Source of the DNA: Butyricicoccus_A sp964513445
Lineage (GTDB): Bacteria; Bacillota; Clostridia; Oscillospirales; Butyricicoccaceae
NCBI GenBank assembly: GCA_964513445.1
Contig: CAZEMM010000073.1
Span: 1-10,115 of the forward strand
Length of the DNA: 10,115 bases
Direction of reading: 5' to 3'
The translations under genes and the position numbers were made by a program. Within the stretch, counting starts at the first letter, position 1. Every line of letters starts with the position of its first letter. Shown piece after piece: positions 1-7,046 of the stretch. Under the pieces are notes generated by a model. That model ran no database searches. It was not told the DNA's origin and saw nothing but the letters and a program-made list of their open reading frames with translations.

Positions 1-58
1 AGCCGAACCGGCTATACTCGCAACCCTAAATCACATAGATTTAAGGACTGACCCATAT

Positions 59-433
59 TTGAAAGCCTGCGGTACATTTTACCTTGCCACCAGCGAGGAT
101 GGTCAACCGCACGTCCGGCCTTTTGGTGCCGTCTGTGCGTTTGATGGAAAGCTCTACATTGTAACTAACAACCAGAAAAAAGTGTACCAGCAGATGAAGA
201 AAAACCAGAAAGTTGAAATCTGCGGTATGCACAACGGAACATGGATTCGTGTTGAGGGAGAGGTTTCTGAGGACTTGCGCCGCGAGGCCCGTGTTGCCAT
301 GATGGACGCGAATACCTCCGCGCTGAAAAGTATGTATACTGTAGATGACAACCTGATGACGGTATTTTGCTTTGAGCATGGTACGGCAACGATTTATTCC
401 TTTACTGCTGACCCGAAAGTAATTGCGTTCTAA
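59..433 (+). CDS. Pyridoxamine 5'-phosphate oxidase family (PNPOx-like, split-barrel flavin-binding) protein; N-terminus uncertain
   Basis: The 124 residues read here match the small PNPOx-like clostridial proteins. They show an opening strand FYLATSEDGQPHVRPFGAV, the segment GKLYIVTNNQKKVYQQMKKN, then VEICGM and WIRVEGEV, and a C-terminal stretch ending ADPKVIAF. Such proteins fold as a split barrel, usually bind FMN or a related cofactor, and rarely have a known substrate. Family members normally begin about 7 residues before the LKACGTFYLAT segment with an ATG. Here that segment starts at a TTG (59) with only a distant AAGGA at 43-47. The same frame is open back to base 2 without a recognisable PNPOx N-terminus. 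So the real start may lie outside the window, or the native 5' end may have been replaced. The gene ends at 431-433 and is followed by a terminator at 534-569. I am fairly sure of the family and unsure of the start and of whether the gene is intact. Confidence 0.75.
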   Translation: MKACGTFYLATSEDGQPHVRPFGAVCAFDGKLYIVTNNQKKVYQQMKKNQKVEICGMHNGTWIRVEGEVSEDLRREARVAMMDANTSALKSMYTVDDNLMTVFCFEHGTATIYSFTADPKVIAF

Positions 434-533
434 ATGCTTAAAGGGGTACCCCCTTACATTGCCTAGCCGCTAGAAACGTATGCTCTTGCCCCGGCACACC
501 TTTCCAACGGTTCTAAAACAAACCATCCTTCTT

Positions 534-569
534 GACCGTTTACTGAACACACCAAGTAAACGGTCTTTT
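534..569 (+). terminator. Intrinsic terminator downstream of the PNPOx-like gene
   Basis: An 11-base perfect stem, GACCGTTTACT (534-544) paired with AGTAAACGGTC (555-565), has a 10-base loop and is followed by TTTTATTAT. The T tract lies on the plus strand only, so it terminates rightward transcription about 100 bases after the PNPOx-like stop codon. Confidence 0.85.
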
Positions 570-662
570 ATTATGCCAGGAAAGAGGTCAAACACGATGG
601 ACAATGAAGTAGTAAGCTAAGACTGGACACAGGCGGGGGACTTTCGGAACACATGATGTATA

Positions 663-818
663 ATGGCAGACACCATGAAGGATGTCCGCGAACACAGACA
701 TCCTCCCACGTGTCGTGTTGCAAAATTGATTGACCACTACATGATGGCCAATTGCCGGAGTAACAAAAAAGCACTGTATATCAAAGAAAATATACGTTTA
801 TCCCGCAGGTACCCTTGA
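663..818 (+). other. Weak 51-codon ORF in otherwise non-coding or decayed sequence
   Basis: An ATG at 663 opens a 51-residue frame ending in TGA at 816-818. A second in-frame ATG lies at 675. The product is basic and contains HYMMANCRSNKKALYIKEN and ends LSRRYP. No Shine-Dalgarno sequence precedes either ATG and I recognise no family. The frame is interrupted upstream by stops (TGA at 654-656), and an ATG near 597 opens only 7 codons before TAA. This looks more like the residue of a decayed gene than a working one. The stop overlaps the TTGACA of the promoter for the next gene. Confidence 0.2.
679..704. repeat. Short inverted repeat (8-base arms)
   Basis: AGGATGTC (679-686) and GACATCCT (697-704) are perfect complements around a 10-base loop. 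No T tract follows on either strand, so this is not a terminator. It lies inside the weak ORF at 663-818 and may be chance or an old operator. Confidence 0.35.
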
Positions 819-844
819 CATATCAGCACTCTTTTGCTAATAAT
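815..844 (+). promoter_or_regulatory. Predicted sigma-A promoter of the AraC/GH39-like regulator gene
   Basis: A consensus -35 TTGACA (815-820), an 18-base spacer and a -10 AATAAT (839-844, five of six consensus bases) are the best promoter match in the 517-base gap before the regulator gene. Transcription would start near 851, giving an untranslated leader of about 100 bases. The leader contains a small CTGTTTACAG inverted repeat at 905-914 that could serve autoregulation. That last point is inference. Confidence 0.55.
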
Positions 845-950
845 TAACCATCGGCTAGCCTGCCGAAACTGCAGTCAGCCATTACTGTTCTTTATCATAG
901 AAGGCTGTTTACAGAAATTTTTTCACACGCCCACGAAATGAGGAAAACCT

Positions 951-3380
951 ATGCAGTATCATTCCAATCAGATTTCCTTTCAGGTTTATAAAAATCAGGA
1001 GCTTCCGTTTCAATACGATCAAAATCTTCTGATTTTTTTCGGCTTGCGTGGAACAAGCCGGATTTTATGCGATAACACGAGTTATGAACTGGAACCCTCC
1101 GGTGTTCTTGTCGTTAACCCGTTTGAGCTGTACCGTATCATCTGTCCGCAAACGTCCTCCATGATCTGTTTGCGTATCGCACACTCGTTACTACAGCTTT
1201 CCGGCTGGCAGGATACACTTTACTGCTCCTGCTATGAACGAGCTGACCACAACAACCGCGATGAATACAACACCCTGCGCAGTCTGTATGCATTTATTTT
1301 TCAAGAATTTTTTCAAAACAGCAAAAACCATGCCGGATATATCAGCTCTGTTCTACAGCTCACCGGTTTGCTGCAATCGCATTTCTCGGTCAACGATCCC
1401 TCCCGCTCACGTCGTGAGCAGACTCTGGTGCGGGTCAAGCGCATTTTGGACAGGATCCATACGCATTGGAACGAGGAGCTTTCGCTTTCAGAGATCGCAG
1501 AAAAGGAATATATGTCTGTCAGCTATCTGTCTCGTTTTTTTAAAAAGCATCTCCACACCACGTTCTCACAGTATCTGACCGATCTGCGGCTGCGCCACGC
1601 CGCACAGGCGCTCGTACAGAGCAGCGATTCCATCACACAGATCGCTTATAACTGCGGCTTCCGCTCGCCAAGCGCATTTATCGAATCCTTTAAGCATTAC
1701 TACCATCAGACGCCTAAGGCATTCCGGCAGGAGCAGCATTCACGCCGCAACATGGAGACGGTCGGCGTGCTGCAGAGCGACTCGATTCACGATATGAAGG
1801 CGCTGCTCACCTACCTGCCCGCGCAGCCGACATCCAGTGAGCCGTCCAACCGGACACTCCCGGTCTCGATCAACTGCGCAGTGCAGCAACGTTTGTCCGG
1901 CTGGCGCAGGATGCTGAATATCGGCTATGCCCGCGACGGGCTGCTCGCCCCTGTGCAGGAACAAATCAAACGGGCACAGACAGAAATCGGCTTTGAATTT
2001 ATCCGCTTTCATGGGATATTGGATGAGGATATGCATGTATATCTTGAGGATGAAAACGGAAACCCGCAATTTTGTTTTTCCTACGTCAACATGCTGTTTG
2101 ATTTTCTGCTTTCTCTTGGCCTGACGCCGTATGTCGAGCTTAGCTTTATGCCTGCCGCGCTGGCGCGGGAGCAGACGAAGATCTTCGACCGCCATTCGAT
2201 TTTCTCCGGCTGCACCGACCTAAAAAAATGGAACGCGCTTGTTACGGCCGTACTGCGGAATTTTATCGAACGCTATGGCAAAGCGGAGGTGCGCCGTTGG
2301 AAATTTACAACCATCAGCCGCAGCTACATGCATCTGGGCTGTATCCTGCCGGAGGATTATGACGCGCTATACATCGAAACGTATCGCGCCGTAAAAGCGG
2401 TCGATCCGCTGCTTCAGTTCGGCGGGCCGGGATGCTTTGCGTATCTGATCACAGAAAGCAGCGGCATCCCCGCTTTTCTGGATTTTGCGCGAAAAAACGA
2501 CTGTCTTCCGGATTTTATTGCGATCCAGTGTTATCCGCACAACCAATCCGCTGAGGATGACCTGTTTATGGATCTGACGCTTACACAGCAATCGGCTCCC
2601 TCTATTCTTTCAGACGACGTGGACTTTCTGCCGCATGCACTGGATGCTTTGCAGGCTCTGCTTTCAGAAAAGCAGTTTCAGCCATCCGATATTGTTATCG
2701 AGGAGTGCACCTCCACGCTGTGGCAGCGCGATCTGTCCGGTGACACCTGCTATAAGGCCGCATGGATGGCTAAAAATATATGCGGCAACGCGGATCGCGC
2801 GGTATTTGGGTATTGGATGCTGACCGATTTCATGGAGGAACGGGCTTTTTTAGAGAGCGTTTTTCACGGCGGCTATGGATTATTTACCTATAATGGTATT
2901 CCAAAAGCAGGATACTATGCCTTGCAGCTCGCCAGCCGACTGGGCAATCAAAAGGTCTCAGAGGGAAACTGCTGGTTTCTCACCCGTGAGGCAGACAGCT
3001 ACCAGCTGCTCCTCTACAATTACTGCCACTACAGCAACATGTACCGCTTGCGCTATAAACGCTTGGAAAAGCCGCAGGATGCGTATACCGTTTTTGAGCC
3101 GGGTGAGATTCTCCGGCTGCAGTTTCATCTGAAAGATATTCCTGATGGAACATACCGCATGGAGCAACGCGCGATCACGCGCAAAAACAGTTCCGCTTTT
3201 GACCGCTGGATCGAGCTGGGTGCGCCGCGTTGCCCGAGGCTGTACGAATTGCAGGACCTGAAGCGCAACGCACAGCCACAGTACAGCATATCCGATATCC
3301 AGGCGCAGAACGGTATGCGGTTTGAAATCCTGCTTCGCCCGCTGGAAACCATGCTGATTACGTTTCAGCTCCGCGAGTAG
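951..3380 (+). CDS. AraC-family transcriptional regulator fused to a GH39-like (beta-xylosidase-type) domain, probably catalytically dead
   Basis: This 809-residue protein starts at ATG 951, six bases after GAGGA (940-944). Residues 1-130 look like a cupin sensor of AraC regulators. Residues 160-260 form the paired helix-turn-helix DNA-binding domain (LSLSEIAEKEYMSVSYLSRF, then ITQIAYNCGFRSPSAFIESF and the closing TPKAFR). From about residue 300 to the end it resembles GH39 glycosidases: LNIGYARDGL near 322, IRFHGI, and IVIEECTS at 581-588. GH39 enzymes carry their acid/base Glu in a W-x-F-E-x-W-N-E-P motif. Here that site reads WKFTTISRSY (450-459), so the acid/base is gone, while the nucleophile-position Glu (about E585) remains. 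I infer a cytoplasmic sugar-sensing pseudoenzyme rather than a hydrolase. It precedes and points the same way as the symporter/esterase genes, so it is the likely activator of the cassette. AraC-GH39 fusions are known in Clostridia; the ligand (a xyloside) is inference. Confidence 0.85.
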   Translation: MQYHSNQISFQVYKNQELPFQYDQNLLIFFGLRGTSRILCDNTSYELEPSGVLVVNPFELYRIICPQTSSMICLRIAHSLLQLSGWQDTLYCSCYERADHNNRDEYNTLRSLYAFIFQEFFQNSKNHAGYISSVLQLTGLLQSHFSVNDPSRSRREQTLVRVKRILDRIHTHWNEELSLSEIAEKEYMSVSYLSRFFKKHLHTTFSQYLTDLRLRHAAQALVQSSDSITQIAYNCGFRSPSAFIESFKHYYHQTPKAFRQEQHSRRNMETVGVLQSDSIHDMKALLTYLPAQPTSSEPSNRTLPVSINCAVQQRLSGWRRMLNIGYARDGLLAPVQEQIKRAQTEIGFEFIRFHGILDEDMHVYLEDENGNPQFCFSYVNMLFDFLLSLGLTPYVELSFMPAALAREQTKIFDRHSIFSGCTDLKKWNALVTAVLRNFIERYGKAEVRRWKFTTISRSYMHLGCILPEDYDALYIETYRAVKAVDPLLQFGGPGCFAYLITESSGIPAFLDFARKNDCLPDFIAIQCYPHNQSAEDDLFMDLTLTQQSAPSILSDDVDFLPHALDALQALLSEKQFQPSDIVIEECTSTLWQRDLSGDTCYKAAWMAKNICGNADRAVFGYWMLTDFMEERAFLESVFHGGYGLFTYNGIPKAGYYALQLASRLGNQKVSEGNCWFLTREADSYQLLLYNYCHYSNMYRLRYKRLEKPQDAYTVFEPGEILRLQFHLKDIPDGTYRMEQRAITRKNSSAFDRWIELGAPRCPRLYELQDLKRNAQPQYSISDIQAQNGMRFEILLRPLETMLITFQLRE

Positions 3381-3443
3381 GTGTGCCGGTATTCATACGC
3401 GCGATGGAAAAGCAGAAAATAAGTTGATAAATTTATATCGCTC

Positions 3444-3467
3444 ATTTGACCTTTTTTGCGTTCAAAT
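3444..3467. promoter_or_regulatory. Candidate operator upstream of the symporter gene
   Basis: ATTTGA (3444-3449) and TCAAAT (3462-3467) form a perfect 6-base inverted repeat separated by 12 bases. It lies about 80 bases upstream of the symporter's predicted -10. A related TTTGAT/ATCAAA repeat precedes the binding-protein gene at 6945-6963, so the two may be sites for the same regulator. The spacing differs (12 against 7 bases), so this is a hypothesis only. Confidence 0.3.
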
Positions 3468-3545
3468 CAGATTGCGGCAAAAAAACAAACGAAAATTACA
3501 ACAATACTATCGCTCCTTTTCGGATATTCGTCATGCGGACTGTTG

Positions 3546-3554
3546 TGCTACAAT
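3546..3554 (+). promoter_or_regulatory. Predicted extended -10 promoter of the symporter-esterase operon
   Basis: TGCTACAAT is an extended -10 element: TG-N at 3546-3548 followed by TACAAT at 3549-3554. No good -35 is seen at 17-18 bases upstream (the sequence there is near ATTCGT), which fits a promoter that needs an activator such as the adjacent AraC protein. The predicted start is near 3561, leaving a 60-base leader that contains the hairpin at 3570-3598. Confidence 0.45.
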
Positions 3555-3569
3555 GATGATATAAGGAAA

Positions 3570-3598
3570 CGGATAAACTCCTGCGCAGGTTTTTTCCG
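3570..3598 (+). promoter_or_regulatory. Imperfect hairpin in the symporter mRNA leader
   Basis: The 29 bases fold on themselves: CGGA pairs with TCCG at the ends, AAA with TTT inside, and CCT with AGG around a GCGC loop, with mismatches between. It sits between the predicted transcription start and the AAAGGAG ribosome binding site. A T-rich stretch lies in its 3' arm rather than after it, so it is not a standard terminator. It could affect translation or mRNA stability. Confidence 0.3.
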
Positions 3599-3623
3599 CA
3601 AAAAAAGAAAGGAGTTTTCTCTT

Positions 3624-4997
3624 ATGTCAGCAAATAATACCTCCACAAGACAGGTATTCAAGACCTCTCTGATGGAAAAATTCGCATACGGTATGGGCGA
3701 TGTTGCTTGTAATGTTGTTTTTGCGATCACATCCAGCCTTCTGGTTTACTTTTACACAAACGTAGTCGGCGTATCCGCCGCTCTGGTCGGTACAATTCTT
3801 TTGGTTTCGCGTCTGTTTGACGGTATTTCTGACCTGACAATGGCGCAGATTATGGACAAGGTCAATTCCAAGCACGGAAAATACCGCTGCTGGGTACTGT
3901 GGATGGCGATTCCATACGGTCTGAGCGCACTTGCTTTGGTTTGTGTTCCGGGCAACGCGACACAGACGGTACAGGCAATTTATATCTTCATTACGTATAA
4001 TCTCTGCACAACCGTGTGCTACACCGCACTGAATCTTCCCTATTCCTCTCTCGCGCCGACAATGACAAACGATGACAACGATCTGGCCAAGCTGAACCTG
4101 TTCCGCATGTCCATGTCGCCCATCGGCAATCTCATCATCACCGCACTGACGCTCCCGTTTATCAACATGCTCGGCGGCGACCGCAAGGCATGGATCATTG
4201 TCACGGCGGTCTACGCAGTCATTGCATTCTTCATGCTGATGTGGACGTTCTTCGGCTGCAAGGAGCGTTTCCGTCCTGCTGCCGCAAAGGAAGCGGAGGG
4301 TCTGCCGCTGATGACCCGTCTGGGCGCCGCATTCCGCAATAAATACTTCATCATGCTGACGCTGTCCATGATTGCAGTCGCGCTGTATCAAAACGTCAAC
4401 GGCACGTGCACGACCTATTACGCACAGTATGTGCTCGGCAACGTAGAGGTCATGGGTCTGCTGCAGACCGCAGAAAAAATCCCGTGGATCATCGGTGTAA
4501 TCATTCTCGCACCGTTCATCAAAAAATTTGGCAAGCGCAATCTGGTTCTTGCCGGCGCACTGCTGAATGTTGTTGCCATGGTTCTCGTTCAGTTCGCGCC
4601 GACCAGCTATCCGGTTCTGATCGTCTCCGCGATCCTCCGCGGCGCAGGCGAAGCGCCGTTCTATGGCTGCATCTTTACTATGATCGCCGATGCGATTGAG
4701 TTTGGTCACTGGAAGACCGGCATCCGCGTACATGCGCTGCTGTTCTCCGCCTTTACCGTCGGTCAGAAGCTCGGCGGCGGCATCGCCGCATGGGCAATCG
4801 GTCAGCTGATGACCCTGTCAGGCTTTACCGGTTTGGAGATCGAGATTCCGTCCGCCGTTGCTATGGTACAGAACCTGTATATCTGGGGCTCTGTCGTCGC
4901 TTGGGGCGCAGTCTTCGTCATCATGCTGTTCTACCATCTGGACAAGGAATACGATGGTATCATTTCCGATCTGGCAAAACGCGAGCAGCAGGCATAA
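3624..4997 (+). CDS. GPH-family (MelB-like) glycoside:cation symporter, MFS
   Basis: Although the frame is open from 3456, ATG 3624 is chosen: AAAGGAG (3608-3614) lies 9 bases upstream, and the resulting 457-residue length and N-terminus (KFAYGMGDVACNVVF) fit the family. The upstream reading would translate the promoter and leader. GPH symporters import oligosaccharides, glycosides or uronides with H+, Na+ or Li+ through about 12 membrane helices. Family marks visible here are the paired acidic residues D66 and D70 in RLFDGISD, matching the cation-site aspartates of MelB. They are followed by DKVNSKHGKYRCW (basic loop 2-3), and near the end ADAIEFGHWKTGIRVHALLF with GQKLGGG (K382 corresponds to the helix-XI lysine of MelB). 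The esterase gene follows after 12 bases, so both are one operon. The substrate cannot be read from sequence; GPH members beside xylosidase-type genes usually carry xylo-oligosaccharides. Confidence 0.92.
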   Translation: MSANNTSTRQVFKTSLMEKFAYGMGDVACNVVFAITSSLLVYFYTNVVGVSAALVGTILLVSRLFDGISDLTMAQIMDKVNSKHGKYRCWVLWMAIPYGLSALALVCVPGNATQTVQAIYIFITYNLCTTVCYTALNLPYSSLAPTMTNDDNDLAKLNLFRMSMSPIGNLIITALTLPFINMLGGDRKAWIIVTAVYAVIAFFMLMWTFFGCKERFRPAAAKEAEGLPLMTRLGAAFRNKYFIMLTLSMIAVALYQNVNGTCTTYYAQYVLGNVEVMGLLQTAEKIPWIIGVIILAPFIKKFGKRNLVLAGALLNVVAMVLVQFAPTSYPVLIVSAILRGAGEAPFYGCIFTMIADAIEFGHWKTGIRVHALLFSAFTVGQKLGGGIAAWAIGQLMTLSGFTGLEIEIPSAVAMVQNLYIWGSVVAWGAVFVIMLFYHLDKEYDGIISDLAKREQQA

Positions 4998-5002
4998 GGA
5001 GG
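4996..5002 (+). promoter_or_regulatory. Ribosome binding site of the esterase gene, overlapping the symporter stop
   Basis: AAGGAGG begins inside the TAA stop codon (4995-4997) of the symporter gene and lies 7 bases before ATG 5010. This near-perfect site fixes the esterase start and indicates translational coupling of the two genes. Confidence 0.85.
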
Positions 5003-5009
5003 AAGTATC

Positions 5010-6836
5010 ATGTATCAAAAATGGAAACAAAATTCGGTCTATCCATATTCCCAGCTGGACGCCTGCGACCCCATGCATCCGTATCGTCCCGGGTTTCACG
5101 GCATCTTTGAGCTGATGATCCCTGTGGGCGGCAAGTCTCGGCGCATGCTGGCTTATGTCCCAGCGGATGTACGTGATTCCACTGCGGGCGTTATCGTCCT
5201 CGGTGAAAACGGGAAAACCGCCGACGAGCTGCTCCGAGACAGCGGTTGGTGTGAGATCGCTGACACAGAAGAACGCAAGGAAAAAATGATTGTATTTTTC
5301 CTTGAACCTGAAAACGGCGCATGGAATATCGACGAGCCCTACGGCACGCCGGACGGCGACGTTGCGTATATCGACGCGGCAGCACTTGCTGCCGCCGAGC
5401 GATACCTGTTTTGCATCCACGAATCCAAAATCTATTTGACAGGCTGCCGGGAGGGCGGCGTTCTGGCAAACATGGCAGCGGCGTGGAACCCCGCGTTCTA
5501 CGCGGGCATCGTATCCGTCGGTGGTTCGGCAGTGCCGAAGGCCTATCTGGACGAGGCCGGTCGCGCGTTCGCTGTCAATCTTGACGGCTATATCGATGAG
5601 GCGCATCGAAAGGATATCCGAAAGGGCGATATACCGATGCCCGCGTGGATCATTGACGACGCAGATTCTCCCGTCGGCACCGGCACAGACATTCTGCATT
5701 ACTGGCTGCGCGCGAACCAAACCCAGCCGCATCCACGTCAGCTGCACCCGGACATGGTTGAGTATTACCGCACCGCCGAGACTGACTATCCGATGAATCA
5801 GGAAAAGGAAGCCTATCGCGTATGCTACAGCAATATGCCCGGTGCCTCCGCAGCATATGCCAAGCCGCTGCTGCGCCGCATCTGGAAAGACTTTCTGTAC
5901 CAGCAGCGCCGCTGGATGAGCTGCCCGGGCGGAGACCTGCGCGTGACGCGCGACCCCGTATGCGATCTTCATATGGAATATCACTACGAGGAATTTGACG
6001 GCTGGATGCGCGAATGGTATGTCTACGTGCCGCAGCAGGTCAAGGCGCATCCGGAGAACAAGGTGCCCATGGTATTCGCCATGCACGGCTATACCTGTTC
6101 AGGAGAGATCTACATCGGAAACAGCGGCTGGCCTAAGGTCGCCGACAAGTATGGCTTTATCGTTGTATTCCCATCCGCGCTGCACGGCAGGGTCGATATG
6201 CCGCAGTGCAACCTTGATCCCGATTGGGCACCGCTGTCCGCATGGAATGTGTTTCAGGAGGAGGATCGTCCGGATGAGCTGCGTTTCTTCCACTACATGC
6301 TCGACCGCACGATCGCAGATCACCCCGTGGACACGACCCGCGTATTTGCAACGGGACATTCCTGGGGCTCCCTTATGACTCAAATGCTGGGCATGGGAAT
6401 GACAGACCGTCTAGCCGCGATTGCGCCCTGCTCCGGTGTATTTTTCGGCGGCGCTTCTCGCCAGATGACCGCGCTGGCAGATTTAAACCGGTACAACGAT
6501 ACCGAGCTTCCGATATGGATGTTCTGGGGCATGGAAGAGGAATGGCTGATACCCGGAATCCCATCTCACGAAAATGAAACTGGATTTACAGTAGAAATGT
6601 GGCTCAAGCGCAACCACAAGGCCGAAATGATCCCGCAGGATTGGGATACCTGCCCGTATGTACAAAAGGGCCGTTTCCAAGACCACAGCTTTGAAAAGGA
6701 AGGCACCGCACCGGTTCGCTTCACCCATGTGGATTATATGCCGCACGCGACGATGCCGGAAATGAGCTTCCGCATCTGGGAGGAATTCTTCTCGAAATTC
6801 TCGCGTACAGACGGCACGGTCCATTACATCAAATAA
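5010..6836 (+). CDS. Tandem alpha/beta-hydrolase esterase (PHB depolymerase/feruloyl-acetylxylan esterase-like); N-terminal copy inactive
   Basis: The 608-residue protein has no signal peptide or membrane segment and should be cytoplasmic. It holds two related hydrolase halves. The C-terminal half (about 330-600) looks active: oxyanion segment FAMHGYTCSGE, nucleophile elbow GHSWG with S451, and a late His in YMPHATMPEM (H579). The usual Asp after strand 7 is replaced by an acidic run, WGMEEEW (E509-E511), so the acid may be Glu. The N-terminal half repeats the pattern (SGWCEIAD at 78-85 against SGWPKVAD at 372-379), but its elbow reads GCREGG (145-150) with Arg in place of Ser, so it cannot use a serine nucleophile. 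Relatives include PHB depolymerase-like, feruloyl and acetyl-xylan esterases. Coupled to a glycoside symporter, it probably removes acyl groups from an imported sugar; the exact bond is inference. The duplicate may bind substrate or hold the structure. Confidence 0.82.
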   Translation: MYQKWKQNSVYPYSQLDACDPMHPYRPGFHGIFELMIPVGGKSRRMLAYVPADVRDSTAGVIVLGENGKTADELLRDSGWCEIADTEERKEKMIVFFLEPENGAWNIDEPYGTPDGDVAYIDAAALAAAERYLFCIHESKIYLTGCREGGVLANMAAAWNPAFYAGIVSVGGSAVPKAYLDEAGRAFAVNLDGYIDEAHRKDIRKGDIPMPAWIIDDADSPVGTGTDILHYWLRANQTQPHPRQLHPDMVEYYRTAETDYPMNQEKEAYRVCYSNMPGASAAYAKPLLRRIWKDFLYQQRRWMSCPGGDLRVTRDPVCDLHMEYHYEEFDGWMREWYVYVPQQVKAHPENKVPMVFAMHGYTCSGEIYIGNSGWPKVADKYGFIVVFPSALHGRVDMPQCNLDPDWAPLSAWNVFQEEDRPDELRFFHYMLDRTIADHPVDTTRVFATGHSWGSLMTQMLGMGMTDRLAAIAPCSGVFFGGASRQMTALADLNRYNDTELPIWMFWGMEEEWLIPGIPSHENETGFTVEMWLKRNHKAEMIPQDWDTCPYVQKGRFQDHSFEKEGTAPVRFTHVDYMPHATMPEMSFRIWEEFFSKFSRTDGTVHYIK

Positions 6837-6886
6837 CGGTTCTTTTTTCAAATGCTTTCTCCATAAACACGCACTCTCTTTTATGA

Positions 6887-6927
6887 ATCATCGGAAGGGA
6901 AGGCGTACGCGCACCCTTCCGGATGAT
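6887..6927. repeat. Strong hairpin between the esterase and binding-protein genes
   Basis: ATCATCGGAAGGG (6887-6899) pairs with CCCTTCCGGATGAT (6914-6927) over 13 base pairs with a single bulged G. The 14-base loop holds a GCGTACGC palindrome. No T tract follows on either strand, so it is not a canonical intrinsic terminator. It may stabilise the upstream mRNA 3' end, act as a terminator without a U tract, or be an operator. Confidence 0.6.
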
Positions 6928-6944
6928 ATGTATACACAATCTGC

Positions 6945-6963
6945 TTTGATGTTTCTAATCAAA
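6945..6963. promoter_or_regulatory. Candidate operator upstream of the binding-protein gene
   Basis: TTTGAT (6945-6950) and ATCAAA (6958-6963) form a perfect inverted repeat with a 7-base spacer, about 85 bases before the start codon. The half-site shares TTTGA/TCAAA with the repeat at 3444-3467 upstream of the symporter. I see no convincing -35/-10 pair nearby. Confidence 0.35.
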
Positions 6964-6970
6964 ACATATC

Positions 6971-7012
6971 AAGGCGTGTTCAGTCGCTGTTTGGGAATGT
7001 AAGGCGTCTGCA
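6971..7012 (+). promoter_or_regulatory. Direct repeat (two AAGGCGT boxes, 30 bases apart) before the binding-protein gene
   Basis: AAGGCGTGTTCA (6971-6982) and AAGGCGTCTGCA (7001-7012) match at 10 of 12 positions and are spaced exactly 30 bases, close to three helical turns. AraC-family proteins often bind direct repeats on one face of the helix, so this could be the activator's site. A GTCTG/CAGAC inverted repeat (7006-7017) overlaps the second copy. Confidence 0.3.
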
Positions 7013-7046
7013 CAGACCAATTCGACCATATATGGAGGAAAAAATA

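Noticed and set aside
439..453. GGGGTACCCC palindrome after the PNPOx-like gene as a terminator
   Set aside because: A loopless palindrome cannot form a stable hairpin and no T tract follows; the real terminator is at 534-569.
571..774. 67-residue minus-strand frame in the left gap
   Set aside because: It is rich in Cys, Ser and Pro, has no ribosome site, and overlaps a decayed region without homology I can recognise.
3456..3623. Longer N-terminus for the symporter (open frame from 3456)
   Set aside because: It would translate the promoter and leader into non-family sequence, while ATG 3624 has AAAGGAG at ideal spacing and restores the normal family length.
3627..4733. 368-residue open frame on the minus strand opposite the symporter gene
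   Set aside because: Its composition (rich in Cys, His, Arg, Gln and Asp) is that of an antisense shadow, it matches no family, and the plus-strand frame is a clear membrane transporter.
4818..6086. 422-residue open frame on the minus strand opposite the symporter end and esterase gene
   Set aside because: It is an antisense shadow across two well-supported genes, with no ribosome site or domain.
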